Positions 37,030 to 47,076 are shown, counted from the first letter of the stretch. The stretch is DNA of 64,000 nt from Planctomycetota bacterium (GCA_016792805.1 JAEUHX010000047.1:153353-217352), one strand, 5' to 3'. Numbers and translations: made by a program. The notes: generated by a model not told the origin, from the sequence alone.

Positions 37030-38553
37030 ATGACCGTTCCTATGGGTTCCACTGACTTCGGAGCCGGCCTTTTCGACAACGACAATCAGGGCGAAAACGA
37101 GCCCGCCCCTGCCGCTCCCCCTACGCGATCTCGCACCTCTCCGGCGCCTACGGGAGATGCTCCAGCGCCTGCGGGCGGCTTTGAGCCGGAGCGCGAGACG
37201 ACGAGCTCGCAGTCCCTTCCTTATGATTCCGACTCTCCGTCGATGGGCGGCTCCGAAGAGCCCGATTTCGGCGGTGAAGTCGTCCCGATCGACGATGCCG
37301 TCGAGGCGAAGTCGGCCGCGCTGCGCCGAAGTCGAGAGGAGTCCCATGAGGCCCGCGGCGTAGAGCCGATCGACGATCGCGTCCAGGGTGCTGAGATTCC
37401 TGTCCACGATGACAGCCGTGGGCGCCGTGGGCGTCGCGGTCGTGGAGATCGCCCGGAGCGCGGCGGCCGCGGTGGACGCGGCGGTCGCGACCGTGGAGAT
37501 GGCCGCGGCCGCGGTAGTGAGGGACGCGAGCGCGGCGGCCGTGGCGAGCGCGGAGATCGAGGTGATCGCGGCGGCGACCGCAGCGAAGTGGCAGACCGCG
37601 GACCGCGCGGTGGCGAGGGCGGCAGCTTTGCTCTCGACGTGTTCGATCCGCGCCGAACCGGCGATGCGCCGCCGTCGCGATTCGACTTCGGGCAGGAAGC
37701 GCCCCCGAGCCGCCAAGAGGCGCCTCCGGGACGCATGGGCCGCACACCGGCGCGCCCGCTCCCTGGGCCGTCCTATGAGCGCGGCGGGATCCCTGAAATG
37801 GTGGAGCCGTCGGAGGCAAGCCCGGCTCCGGCTTATGCGCCGCCGCCTTCGCGCGGCGGATACGAGTCGGAGCGTTCGCGCGACACGGATCGACCGCGAG
37901 GTCGCGGCGGCATGGGCGGCGACTCGGAAGTGAGCAGCCTGCGCCGCGAGATCGAGGAGCTGAAAGCTCAGCTGCGCTCGAACGCGGGCGGCAGCGAGAC
38001 TCCCTCCGCCTATGGCGAGCGTCCGGCTCCGGCCCCCGTGGCGCCGCCGATGTCGAGCGCGACCCCCGGCGTCTCTTTCGCCTCGCAGCGCGTGGCCGTG
38101 CTGGCCGACGTGCCGAGCCTCCAGCGCACGGCCAAGAAGACCTACGGTCGCGTCGTCTCCTACTCGAAGCTGCTCCATGCCTCGATTCGCGGACGCCAGG
38201 CGATTCGCGCCATTGCCTTCGTGGCCGAGCGCGACGCCAGCGACCCGGCGTTCATGCAACATTTGCGCACGACCGGCTATGAGATCCGACGCGTCGACCT
38301 CGGGGAGCGCGGTGAGCGTCCCTCGCGGATCGAAGCGGCGGGCTCGCTGGCTCTCGACGCTGCGCGCCTCGCATCGCGCGTCGATGTGCTAGTGATCGCC
38401 GGCAGCGACCCCGAGCTCCTCGCGGTGGTTCCCGCGGCGCGCGCGCAGGGTTGCCGTGTGGAGCTGGCGGCGTTCCCGGAGGCGACGCCGGAGGCGCTCC
38501 GCGAGAGCGTCGACGCGTTCCTGCCGATTGGCCGCGACGAGCTGATCGGCTAA
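37030..38553 (+). CDS. RGG-rich protein with C-terminal NYN-like domain
   Basis: 507 aa from ATG 37030, with gggag about six bases upstream; frames starting further 5' overlap the divergent lipoprotein gene. Residues 1-125 are disordered and acidic. Residues 129-195 are a dense RGG/RGR/DRG tract (GRRGRRGRGD, RGGRGGRGGRDRGDGRGR). 196-345 are disordered, with a short coiled-coil near 300-316. Residues 352-505 match the NYN/LabA (PIN-like) fold: RVAVLADVPSL (Asp360), ALDAARLA (Asp443), VDVLVIAGSDPELL (Asp452, Asp460). NYN domains are RNases; the usual GDSDF is AGSDPE. Probably an RNA-binding or RNA-processing protein. Confidence 0.82.
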   Translation: MTVPMGSTDFGAGLFDNDNQGENEPAPAAPPTRSRTSPAPTGDAPAPAGGFEPERETTSSQSLPYDSDSPSMGGSEEPDFGGEVVPIDDAVEAKSAALRRSREESHEARGVEPIDDRVQGAEIPVHDDSRGRRGRRGRGDRPERGGRGGRGGRDRGDGRGRGSEGRERGGRGERGDRGDRGGDRSEVADRGPRGGEGGSFALDVFDPRRTGDAPPSRFDFGQEAPPSRQEAPPGRMGRTPARPLPGPSYERGGIPEMVEPSEASPAPAYAPPPSRGGYESERSRDTDRPRGRGGMGGDSEVSSLRREIEELKAQLRSNAGGSETPSAYGERPAPAPVAPPMSSATPGVSFASQRVAVLADVPSLQRTAKKTYGRVVSYSKLLHASIRGRQAIRAIAFVAERDASDPAFMQHLRTTGYEIRRVDLGERGERPSRIEAAGSLALDAARLASRVDVLVIAGSDPELLAVVPAARAQGCRVELAAFPEATPEALRESVDAFLPIGRDELIG

Positions 38554-38579
38554 GAGCCGGTGGCAAAAGTCATCCGAGC

Positions 38580-38604
38580 TGAGCGCGGGACTTTCTCGCG
38601 CTCA
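38580..38604 (+). terminator. Hairpin after the RGG/NYN gene
   Basis: tgagcgcg at 38580-38587 pairs perfectly with cgcgctca at 38597-38604 around a 9-base loop, followed by ctttg. It is 27 bases past the stop codon and could end the transcript; the U tract is weak. Confidence 0.5.
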
Positions 38605-38735
38605 CTTTGCGGAGCACTTCTGCCTCGGTCTCCTAACGCCGCAGACCGATTCTTTCTGGGCCGTGCTCACCGACGAACCTCGGTGGGCGCGGCTACAGCG
38701 CCCTTCGCCGCGGAGACGATGCGGCGAACCTCGAT

Positions 38736-39239
38736 ATGAATCCTCGCTCGGCACGCGTTGCCCCGCTCTCCTTCCTCCTCCTTGCGCTCACGTCGGGAGG
38801 AGGTCTCGCGTTCGTCCAGGGGACCGGCTCGACGAAGCTGCCCGATGGCCCGAAGCCTTCGCCCCGCGTGCCCCAGCCCTACTCCAAAGAGCGGATCGAA
38901 GCGGAGTTCCGTCGCGTCGATCGGTCCGGCAAAGGTTGGGTTTCGTACCGCGACCTCATGACGTTGCTCGGGGTCGACCGGCGCGAATTCCAAGTGATCG
39001 ATAAAAGTAAGGATGGGCGCGTGTCCTTCGAGGAGTTTGACGGATATGTCCATCAGCTCCTCGACAACGGAGGCGTGCTCGAGATGCTTCGCCGGCCGAC
39101 CGACGCGCCGCCTGCCTCGAAGCCGGCTTCGGCCCCCTCATCGCGCCCGGCCGATGCGCCGACGCCCGCCCCTTCCGGAGTGCCGAAATTTGGCGCCGCT
39201 GCGGACGAAGGGGCGAAGAGCACACCCGCGCGAAAGTAA
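38736..39239 (+). CDS. Exported EF-hand protein
   Basis: 167 aa from ATG 38736 with a signal peptide (PLSFLLLALTSGGGLAF). Two EF-hand loops: DRSGKGWVSYRD (62-73), which has the right spacing, and DKSKDGRVSFEE (89-100), which fits the calcium loop with Asp, Ser, Asp, Gly and a final Glu. The C-terminal 50 residues are Pro/Ala/Ser-rich and probably disordered. Likely a periplasmic or surface Ca-binding protein. It lies 41 bases before the transglutaminase-like gene, so it may share its transcript. Confidence 0.85.
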   Translation: MNPRSARVAPLSFLLLALTSGGGLAFVQGTGSTKLPDGPKPSPRVPQPYSKERIEAEFRRVDRSGKGWVSYRDLMTLLGVDRREFQVIDKSKDGRVSFEEFDGYVHQLLDNGGVLEMLRRPTDAPPASKPASAPSSRPADAPTPAPSGVPKFGAAADEGAKSTPARK

Positions 39240-39280
39240 CGTCTCGGCAGGGGCGCGGATTCGGCGCCGTCGCTCGTAGG

Positions 39281-42200
39281 ATGCCCGCCGACGCGCGTGC
39301 GCGTCGTCCCGGCAACCGGAGAATCCGAGTGATCCTCGCGTCCCTTCTCGTCACGCTTCTTCTTCCGAGTCCTGCCTTCGCGACCATCGTCGAAGCCCCG
39401 GCGCGGGCGCCCCGCGGCGCACCGCCTCGGGCCCGCGACGCCGAGGAGCGCGAGCGCGAAGTGCTTCGTACAGAAGCCCGCGGAAGCGACGGGCAGGCGC
39501 TCAAGCTCGCCGCAGAGCACCTCGCCCAATGCTGCGCTGAAGTGCGCAGCGGCGGTGGCGAGCGGGCTGCGGCCTTGGCGGAGTTCGCAGCGCTGCTTCT
39601 GCGGCGAATCGCCGAGAAGTCGACTCGCTACGCCGACGCCGCTGCGGCCCTCGACGGAATTGCTCGCAACGGGCTGCCGCCGTTGCTATCCGGCGCGCTC
39701 GACCACGCACGCGCGTCGATCGCGCTTCACCTCGGCGACCGAGCGGCTGCCGATCGCATTACAAAAGATCTCGGATACCTTTCCGATTGGATGGTGCTCG
39801 GCTCGCTCGACAACGAGCGCGGGGCCGGATTCGGAAAAGTGGAAGACCCCGAGAACGGATTCGATCCGCAGCAGCGAGTTGCGGGAAAGGAGCGCGAGGC
39901 CCGCTGGAGGCGATCGCCGATCACAAATCCCCCGCTCGGGATCGTTGCCCTGAATAGTTTGCTTCGCCCCAACGAGCAGGCCGCCGCATATCTGCGCACG
40001 ACGTTCCGCGCCCGCGAGAAAGGCACCATTGCGCTGCGGCTTGGAAGCGCTGAAGCAGTGAAATTGTGGCTCGACGGAAAGCCCATTTTCGCGAAGAACG
40101 TCCGCAGGCCCCACCGTCCGGAGCAGGACGCGGTGCTCGCGACGATTGAGGCGGGCGTCCACGAACTACTGGCGAAAGTTTGCACTCAAGAAAAGGACTG
40201 GGCCTTCTCCTGCCGCGTGACGCTGCCCGACGGCACGCCACTCACCGATCTCGCCTGCGACGCAGCTGCTCCAACGCCCGAGCCGGCGCCAACGCCGTCG
40301 CCCGAGCCGGGAATGGCTCCCGCCGTCACGGCGCTCGAAGTGTGGTCGCGGGAGGCTGGAATCGCCCTGCCGGGAGCGCCCGCAGAGAGCGCCGGTTCGG
40401 GCGCCGCCGACCCGAAGGCGCGCGCACGGGCCGCCTATCGGATGGCCACGATGCTCCGCGATCGGCATGCCGAGGACGAGACCGACCACTCCGACCGCGC
40501 CCCTGCCAAGCTCGCGGCCGAGCTCGACCCCAATGATTCCATCGCGCGATATTTGTATGCACTCACTCTGCAACAAAACACGCAGGTGGATGCCGAGAAG
40601 GAGGCCAATCCATCACGCCGAGAGATGGAGAAGGCCTACGAGGCGAGCCCCGAGAACGTGGAGGTCTGCGTCGCGCTCGCCGAACATTACACCCGCGTAC
40701 TCCCGATCCCGAGCACCGCGAAATTGTGGCTTGGCCGCGCACTCGAGGTGGCGCCCGAGCAGCCGCGGGCGCTGCTCCTTCGAGCAGAGCATCTCGCCGG
40801 CTCTCGGCTTGAGAATGAGGCGGGGCTCGTGCGGCGGCGCGCCGGGGCGAGTGCGGACGGCTCGTGCTACGCCCCGGCCTTGGCCGCCCTCGCGACTGAC
40901 GCCTTCGATCGCCTCCAAGCGGCGGAAGCCGAGAAGCTCGCGCGCGCTGCGGTCGCTGCAGATCGCTTGGACGAAAGCGGCGCCCGGACGCTGCTGCAAA
41001 TCCTGCTTTCGCAGGGCCGCGTCGACGAGGCGATCGCGCTGCAATCGGAGCGCGCGTCGCTGCTGCCTTTCCGCACGGAACCGTGGATCCAGAGCGCACA
41101 GTGCCTTCGGATGCGCGGAAAGCTCGCGGAAGCGAGCGAGGCCATCGTTCGCGCGATCGAGATCTGCCCCGAGGATGCGGCGCTTCATGCGCGGCTTGCG
41201 CATGCGCGCATCGATGCCGGCGATCAGGAGGGTGCCATCCGCTCGTTGGAGCGCTGCGTCGAGCTCAATCCCAAAGATCGCGTGAGCGCAAGATATCTCG
41301 AGTGGCTTCGTTCGAGCGTGAAGCCGTTCGAGGAGTCGTTCCGAATCGATGGCGCTGAAATCGTGAAGGACGGCTCGCCCTGGATGGCGACCCCGAGCCC
41401 CGCAGACGCCGATGAGCCGCTCGAGGTGATCTACTCACAAATTGCCTACAAGCTCAACCCCGACGGCACATCTCAGCGATACGAGCACATCGTCGCACGA
41501 GTGATGAACGAGGAGGGCTCCCGCCGCCTCGACTCTTACTATTTCTACCATGACCCGGGTGAGGAGCGCGTTCGGATCCGGCGCGCGCGCGTCTTCCGGG
41601 CCGACGGCAAGGTGGACGACGCGCCGGCTCCGCCTGGTGCCGGATATGTGAATTTTCCGCCGCTCGCACCGGGTGATGTGATCGACGTCGAAGCGCGCAT
41701 CGATGCGGTGCGCCTCGGTTTCTTTGGGAATTACTTCGGTGTCCGGCTCCCTTTCCATGCGCTCGGGGCCGCGTCGACGCGCTTTGCGGAGGTCCTCTTC
41801 GTAACGCCGCCGAACCGCAAGCTCCAATTTCATGTGCGCAACGGCAATCCGGAGCGCAGCGAGCAGGCCGATGCGGAGGGCGGGATGACGACGCAGCGAT
41901 TCCGCATGACGTCGCTGAAGAGGCCCAAGCCCGAATCGGCGATGCCTGACTGGATCGAGTTCGTGCCGTCGGTTTCGGCTTCGACCTACTCGACCTGGAA
42001 CGATTTCGCGGGCTGGTGGTGGAATCTTACGAAAAAGGAATGCCAGAGCAGCCCGGCGATTCGCGAAAAGGTCGCGGAGCTCACCCGCGGAAAAGAGACG
42101 GAGATCGAGAAGATCCGCGCCGTCTATGATTTTGTTGTAACAGATATCCGCTACAACGCATGGGAGTTCGGCGTCCACGGCTACAAACCCTACAATGCGG

Positions 42201-43168
42201 CGACGATCTTCGAGCGCCGGCACGGCGACTGCAAAGACAAGGCCATCCTCATCAAGACGATGCTGGCGGAGGCCGGGATCGAGAGCCACCCGGTGATCAT
42301 CTATGCGAACGATCGCCGGCCCATCGAGGATCTTACTCTTCCGATGGTAAGCCTGTTTAATCACTGCATTGCCTTCGTCCCCGAGAAAGGCGAGCGCCCG
42401 GCCATGTTCCTCGATGGGACAGCTCGCAATCACCCATTGGCAGTGCTCCCCGACATGGACCGCGGCGCGACCGTTGTGGTGGTGGAGGAAGGCGAAGCGA
42501 AGATTCGCACCGTCCCCTTCCCGAAGGCCGAAGAGAACATCGATCGGATGGAACTCGCCGTCGAGCTGGCGCCCGACGGCTCCGCGAAAGGAACAGCTCT
42601 GTTCCGGCCGGTGGGCCGCTACGACGTCCAGTTCCGCGAGTTCTTCGGAAGCGAGAAGGGCGCACAAAAAGAGAATCTTGAGCGCATGCTGGCACAGAGC
42701 CTCGGAAAAGTGACTGTCACCGAACTCACTACGAGCGATCTCCAGGATCTTGCGGTGCCCGTAGAGCTTCGGGCGAAGATCGAGATCGAGCGGCTCGCGA
42801 AATCCAAGGGCACCGATCTCGCGCTGCCCGTCCACGTCAGCCCGAAGCGCCTGCTCGGCGTCGCCTCCGAGTCGGCGCGCAGCTACGACCTCGTGCTGGG
42901 AGTTCCGGAGTCGGAAGATCTCACTCTTCGATACAAGCTTCCGGACGGGCTCTCCATCGGGACCATTCCCGCCGATGACCAACAATCGACGGAGTTCGGA
43001 ACCTATGAGATCCGGGCGGAGAGGCTCGACCGCGAAGTGGTCATTCGCTCGAAGTCCTCCGTTGCCAAACATCGCATTACTCCCGCGGAGTATGGACCTT
43101 TCCGCAAGTTCGCCCGCGACCTCGATGAGGCGCAGGCCCGTGAGATCACGCTGAAGAACGACCGATGA
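39281..43168 (+). CDS. TPR protein with DUF3857 and intact transglutaminase-like domain
   Basis: 1295 aa from ATG 39281, with a signal peptide ending in LLLPSPAFA. The N-terminal half is helical TPR-like repeats (LAARIRAAY-type; e.g. ALHARLAHARIDAGDQEGA). A DUF3857-like beta region starts near residue 690 (EVIYSQIAYKLNPDGTSQRYEH). The transglutaminase-like core has Cys984 (HGDCKDKA), His1028 (FNHCIAFV) and Asp1045 (LDGTARN), so a full catalytic triad. C-terminal beta domain follows. The substrate and role in the envelope are not known. It is coupled by ATGA to a degenerate relative. Confidence 0.92.
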   Translation: MPADARARRPGNRRIRVILASLLVTLLLPSPAFATIVEAPARAPRGAPPRARDAEEREREVLRTEARGSDGQALKLAAEHLAQCCAEVRSGGGERAAALAEFAALLLRRIAEKSTRYADAAAALDGIARNGLPPLLSGALDHARASIALHLGDRAAADRITKDLGYLSDWMVLGSLDNERGAGFGKVEDPENGFDPQQRVAGKEREARWRRSPITNPPLGIVALNSLLRPNEQAAAYLRTTFRAREKGTIALRLGSAEAVKLWLDGKPIFAKNVRRPHRPEQDAVLATIEAGVHELLAKVCTQEKDWAFSCRVTLPDGTPLTDLACDAAAPTPEPAPTPSPEPGMAPAVTALEVWSREAGIALPGAPAESAGSGAADPKARARAAYRMATMLRDRHAEDETDHSDRAPAKLAAELDPNDSIARYLYALTLQQNTQVDAEKEANPSRREMEKAYEASPENVEVCVALAEHYTRVLPIPSTAKLWLGRALEVAPEQPRALLLRAEHLAGSRLENEAGLVRRRAGASADGSCYAPALAALATDAFDRLQAAEAEKLARAAVAADRLDESGARTLLQILLSQGRVDEAIALQSERASLLPFRTEPWIQSAQCLRMRGKLAEASEAIVRAIEICPEDAALHARLAHARIDAGDQEGAIRSLERCVELNPKDRVSARYLEWLRSSVKPFEESFRIDGAEIVKDGSPWMATPSPADADEPLEVIYSQIAYKLNPDGTSQRYEHIVARVMNEEGSRRLDSYYFYHDPGEERVRIRRARVFRADGKVDDAPAPPGAGYVNFPPLAPGDVIDVEARIDAVRLGFFGNYFGVRLPFHALGAASTRFAEVLFVTPPNRKLQFHVRNGNPERSEQADAEGGMTTQRFRMTSLKRPKPESAMPDWIEFVPSVSASTYSTWNDFAGWWWNLTKKECQSSPAIREKVAELTRGKETEIEKIRAVYDFVVTDIRYNAWEFGVHGYKPYNAATIFERRHGDCKDKAILIKTMLAEAGIESHPVIIYANDRRPIEDLTLPMVSLFNHCIAFVPEKGERPAMFLDGTARNHPLAVLPDMDRGATVVVVEEGEAKIRTVPFPKAEENIDRMELAVELAPDGSAKGTALFRPVGRYDVQFREFFGSEKGAQKENLERMLAQSLGKVTVTELTTSDLQDLAVPVELRAKIEIERLAKSKGTDLALPVHVSPKRLLGVASESARSYDLVLGVPESEDLTLRYKLPDGLSIGTIPADDQQSTEFGTYEIRAERLDREVVIRSKSSVAKHRITPAEYGPFRKFARDLDEAQAREITLKNDR

Positions 43169-46100
43169 GCGCGCGCCTTTTCATTCTTGGTATTTTTCTG
43201 TGCCTTCTTCCGGGCGCCGTGCCCGGGTGCGCGAGCACGGATTCCGAGCCTTCGATCGCCCCGCATCGGGGCCATGCGCCGGCTGAGGACGCGGCACAGG
43301 CCCTGAGCCTCGGAGAGGAGCTCTCTCACGCCATCGCCATCGCGCGCGTGGCGCTCGACCCGCCGGGGCTTACGGAGGGAGACTACGACCGCGCCGCACA
43401 AGCGCTGCTCGAGACGATCGCGAAGCATCCTTCGCATCCGCTTGCCGCTTCGCTCTTCACGCGGACCTTCGCGTGGCGCGATCGCATGGCGAATCGCCGC
43501 GCGTATTTGGAGGCGGTCGACGGTCTCCTGACCTCCCAGGGCAAGGAGCTCTCACCCACCGCATGGATTACTGCACAATTCGTGAGGAGGGAATTGTGGC
43601 TACAGAAGGGCGATGAGTCGCAACTGCTTCGCGCCGGAGACCATCTGCCTGGCTATGTCGCACGTTGGGCCGCCATCGGCCCCTTCGGCGACGCCTTCCC
43701 GGACACCCTCTCCGTGTCGTTCCCTCCGGAGCGCGGACTCTCGTTCGACGACTCGACGGCAGGGCTTGGGGGCCGAACTCTCCGCTGGCGGCCAACGGTG
43801 CGCCGCCCCTTCGAATCTCACCTGGACCTCTCCGGGCTGAGCGACCTTCGGGAGGGCTCGGTGTACGCGAGGTCACAAATTCGAGCCGATCAAGGGACTC
43901 CCGCTTATCTCGAAGTCGCGGCATCGGGCTCCTACGCCATCTGGTGGAATGGCGAAGAAGTGACTCGTCACAATTTGGCCTTCGAGCCGAGCCGCGCCGC
44001 GGAACCCATTCCGGTCTCGATTCGCGCTGGCTGGAATCAGCTGCTTGTGAAGCTCGAGTCCCGAGGCGCGCGCTGGGTGAGTGCGCGCCTTTTTGGACCT
44101 ACCGGTGCCATGATCTCGGGCCTCGAAGAGGAGGCCGGCGCGGTCGATCGCGGAATCGCCCCCGCGGCGGGCACCGCCTCGCGCCCGGAGCCCTGGCTCA
44201 CGACGACGGCGCGCATCGCGCGCTACGTCGACATGCTCGCTGGCGCCGACGGCACGGCGGAATTATTGGCTTTCCGCGGTGTGCTGCGCGCCTCGAGCGA
44301 GCGCGAGTCGGAGGCGATCGCCGACCTCCGGGCGGCCGTCGCGTTGCGACCCGACGACCCGAGCCTGCACCTCGCGCTCGGCGAATCGATTCTCGGGGCA
44401 CGCTACCTCCCGGAGACCGAGGCGAAAAACCGAGGCCGCGAATCGATGGAGAAGGTGCTGGCGCTGCGCGCCGGCTGCGTGCCCGCGCTGCTTGCCAAGT
44501 CCGACCTGCTCTCTCGCGACGATCGCATGGAGGAGGCGCTCGCAACGCTCGCAGAGGCGGCGAAGCATCAGCCGCAGAGCTTTCTCCCGGCGCGGGCGAA
44601 GTTACAGATCTTCCGAAGGCTCGGCTGGGCGGGCGAGCGGCGCAAGGCGCTCGCCGAGATGCTGGAGAAGGCCCCGTTGAAACCGGAACTGCACTTTGAT
44701 GCGGCACAGTCGGCGAGGCAGGAAGGAGACCACGTTCGTGAGCTCAGGGAGCTCGACGCCGTGGCCGCCCTCGACGCAAGCCACCGCGGAGCCGCCGAGC
44801 GGCGCATCGAATTGTGGCTTCTCGCTGGCGAAGGCGCCCGTGCTCTCGGCGAGCGTGAGCGATGGATGCGGCTCTACAACGAGCCGAGCGAGCGGCTGCG
44901 ACTTGCCGCTACGCTGGAATCGCTCGGCCGCAGCCGCGATGCGCTCGCCGCGCTCGAGGCCGCCGTCGAGCGCCGGCCGTTTGACCCGCAAGCACAAGTC
45001 GCGCTTGCCGAACTCCGGCGGCGGCTCGGTGAGGACGCACTGCCTCAGTACGCCCGGCTTCTCGAGGCCGCTCCCGGCGAGGAGCAGACGCGCAATTGGT
45101 ACCGCGAGACGGGCGGCGGTCTCTCCAGCGATTCCATTTTTGAGAAGTACCGAATCGACTGGCGCAAGGCCATCGCCGAGTATCAGCCCAAGAAAAGTGA
45201 TGAGCGCGCGCCGGATACGCAGATCGTCGATCAACAAATCGAGCGGCTGCTGCGGGACGGGAGCGCTGAGAAGGAGACGATCGCCGTCTATCGCGTGAAT
45301 GACCAGCGCGGAGTTGAGCAGCACGGAAGTGCACAGTTCCAAGGCGAGCTGCTGGAACTCAAGGTCGTGCACCCCGACGGCTCCTTCGACGAGCCGACGC
45401 CGGCCGGAGGCGACTACGCGCTCTCGAAGCTCCAGCCGGGAGACTTTATCGTCATCCGATACCGGACCCACGACGAGGCGTCTGCGGGCGCGGAGCCGCT
45501 GCTCGGGCGCTGGATGTTCCAAAGCCAGGATCGTGCATTTGTGGTTTCACAATACGTGTTGGCGCTGCCGAAGGGCGACCGCGTGCGAATCGCCGAGAAG
45601 AACTTCGACGGAGAGCACACGATCGAGGAGGCCGACGCGGAAACCGTGCACGTCTACACGCGCCGCCGCTCGGAGCGGCTGTTGCGGGAGGGATTCCAGC
45701 CCGATCCTTACAAGTTCCTCCCCTGGATCCAGGCCGGCACGTCGCGAACTCCTCAGCAGCTCTTCCGGCTCTATCGCGCGCAGGCCCACTCCGGCGCCGA
45801 CGATTCCGTGGAGATTCGTGAGGCTACAAAAACCGTCCTCGCGAAGCTTCCGGAGAGCGCTACAGATCGCGACCGAGTCGCGGCGATATTTGCGTTCGTC
45901 AATGAAACGCTGATCGACCGGGCGGGCAACTCAGCGACGCGCTCGCTGCTCGAGAAGCGCGGTTCCCCCTTTGCGCTTCTCTTGGCGATGGTTCGTGCGA
46001 GCGGAGTCCCCTACGAGCCGGCGATGGTCCGCGCGGTTTCGGCGGGCGCCGACGAGGAGCCGAAGCCGGAGTTCCTCGATCCCTCGCGCTACGGCTACCC

Positions 46101-46908
46101 GATGCTGCGGATTCGTCCGCGCGACGGCGAGTCGTTCTGGGTGGATATCTCGCAGAGGCAGCAGCCGTTCGGGCAGCTCCCAACGATGCTCTCGGGCGCC
46201 GAAGTCATGGTCCTCGCTGCGGGCGGCCCTTCGATCGAACGCCTTCCTGCGCTGCCCGACGAGGAGTGGGCGCAGGGCGAACTCGATTCCATTGTGCGCC
46301 TGAGCGGCGGACAGGGGGCTTCCGTGGAAATGACGATCACTCTTCGCAACGCGTTCGCCTGGAGCTTGCGTGAGCGCATCCGTAATCTCTCGGATGTCGA
46401 CCGGCGGAATATGGGGACGCAGATCGCCAACAGCGTCGTTCGAGGCATCGAGCTCGAGAAAATTGAGTTCCCCGGGCTCGACGACCGCTCGGCGCCGCTC
46501 CGATTCTTCCTCGCCGGACAGCTGCCCAATTATTTGCGGCAAGGTGCTCAGGGACTGGAGGCGCCGATGCTGATGCAGCCCGTCCCTCTCGGACGCCAAT
46601 TTTCCGACAAGGGCAAGCGCAAGCTGCCTCTGCGAGTGCAAACCCCAATGTTCTTCCGCGAGCGGCTGCGCATCCTCTCGGGTGGAGGGCTCGTGCTTCC
46701 AGAGCCGCCGGCACCGATCGTTAAGAAAGAGGGATCCGTGAGCTACTCTCTGCGCGCGATCCGGGTGGAGAACGGGGTCGAAGTGGAGCGCGTGCTCACG
46801 ATTCAGCCTTCGGAGCTGCCTGCCGAGGATTTCCCCCCGTTCCTGGCGTTGTGCCGAACGATCGAGGAGGCCGAGGAATCGAAGCTTGCCGTCGGATCAG
46901 AAAAGTAA
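43165..46908 (+). CDS. TPR/DUF3857 protein with degenerate transglutaminase-like domain
   Basis: 1247 aa, ATG overlapping the previous stop. Signal sequence with lipobox AVPGC, so probably a lipoprotein. Architecture as in its neighbour: TPR-like repeats, DUF3857-like region (ERGGVEQHGSAQ-type; starting near residue 710), then the transglutaminase position. Where the Cys should be, the sequence is KRGSPFALLLAMV: Pro935 replaces it. The His position is also changed (YGYPMLRIR), while the Asp region remains (FWVDISQR). It is therefore likely non-catalytic, perhaps a partner or scaffold for the active paralogue. The stop codon abuts the palindromic repeat at 46909. Confidence 0.9.
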   Translation: MSARLFILGIFLCLLPGAVPGCASTDSEPSIAPHRGHAPAEDAAQALSLGEELSHAIAIARVALDPPGLTEGDYDRAAQALLETIAKHPSHPLAASLFTRTFAWRDRMANRRAYLEAVDGLLTSQGKELSPTAWITAQFVRRELWLQKGDESQLLRAGDHLPGYVARWAAIGPFGDAFPDTLSVSFPPERGLSFDDSTAGLGGRTLRWRPTVRRPFESHLDLSGLSDLREGSVYARSQIRADQGTPAYLEVAASGSYAIWWNGEEVTRHNLAFEPSRAAEPIPVSIRAGWNQLLVKLESRGARWVSARLFGPTGAMISGLEEEAGAVDRGIAPAAGTASRPEPWLTTTARIARYVDMLAGADGTAELLAFRGVLRASSERESEAIADLRAAVALRPDDPSLHLALGESILGARYLPETEAKNRGRESMEKVLALRAGCVPALLAKSDLLSRDDRMEEALATLAEAAKHQPQSFLPARAKLQIFRRLGWAGERRKALAEMLEKAPLKPELHFDAAQSARQEGDHVRELRELDAVAALDASHRGAAERRIELWLLAGEGARALGERERWMRLYNEPSERLRLAATLESLGRSRDALAALEAAVERRPFDPQAQVALAELRRRLGEDALPQYARLLEAAPGEEQTRNWYRETGGGLSSDSIFEKYRIDWRKAIAEYQPKKSDERAPDTQIVDQQIERLLRDGSAEKETIAVYRVNDQRGVEQHGSAQFQGELLELKVVHPDGSFDEPTPAGGDYALSKLQPGDFIVIRYRTHDEASAGAEPLLGRWMFQSQDRAFVVSQYVLALPKGDRVRIAEKNFDGEHTIEEADAETVHVYTRRRSERLLREGFQPDPYKFLPWIQAGTSRTPQQLFRLYRAQAHSGADDSVEIREATKTVLAKLPESATDRDRVAAIFAFVNETLIDRAGNSATRSLLEKRGSPFALLLAMVRASGVPYEPAMVRAVSAGADEEPKPEFLDPSRYGYPMLRIRPRDGESFWVDISQRQQPFGQLPTMLSGAEVMVLAAGGPSIERLPALPDEEWAQGELDSIVRLSGGQGASVEMTITLRNAFAWSLRERIRNLSDVDRRNMGTQIANSVVRGIELEKIEFPGLDDRSAPLRFFLAGQLPNYLRQGAQGLEAPMLMQPVPLGRQFSDKGKRKLPLRVQTPMFFRERLRILSGGGLVLPEPPAPIVKKEGSVSYSLRAIRVENGVEVERVLTIQPSELPAEDFPPFLALCRTIEEAEESKLAVGSEK

Positions 46909-47076
46909 CTAGCAGGCTGTTGAAGAACTGCTTTCGAGCGATTCGAAGTTCACTTTTCGCGAGATCGAGGAGAGACGCGTGAGGCGTAGCCAGGAGTTAC
47001 GCCGATCGCGGCTCGACGAAGAGGTCGCAAAAAGGAGACGAGAAGCGCCGGAATGAGTTTTTTAACAACCTGCTAG
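46909..47076. repeat. MITE-like palindromic repeat, copy 2 (type A)
   Basis: 168 bases with imperfect terminal inverted repeats: ctagcaggctgttgaagaact on the left and agttttttaacaacctgctag on the right. The centre has a smaller hairpin (ggcgta/tacgcc). Its reverse complement matches 27629-27786. It starts on the base after the preceding stop codon and ends where a second, different palindromic element begins. Confidence 0.85.

Noticed and set aside
36991..38262. 423-residue minus-strand frame opposite the RGG/NYN gene
   Set aside because: Repeats of the RGG codons read backwards; the plus-strand product has a clear NYN-like domain.
41435..43072. 545-residue minus-strand frame opposite the transglutaminase-like gene
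   Set aside because: No domain, and the plus strand carries a full catalytic triad.
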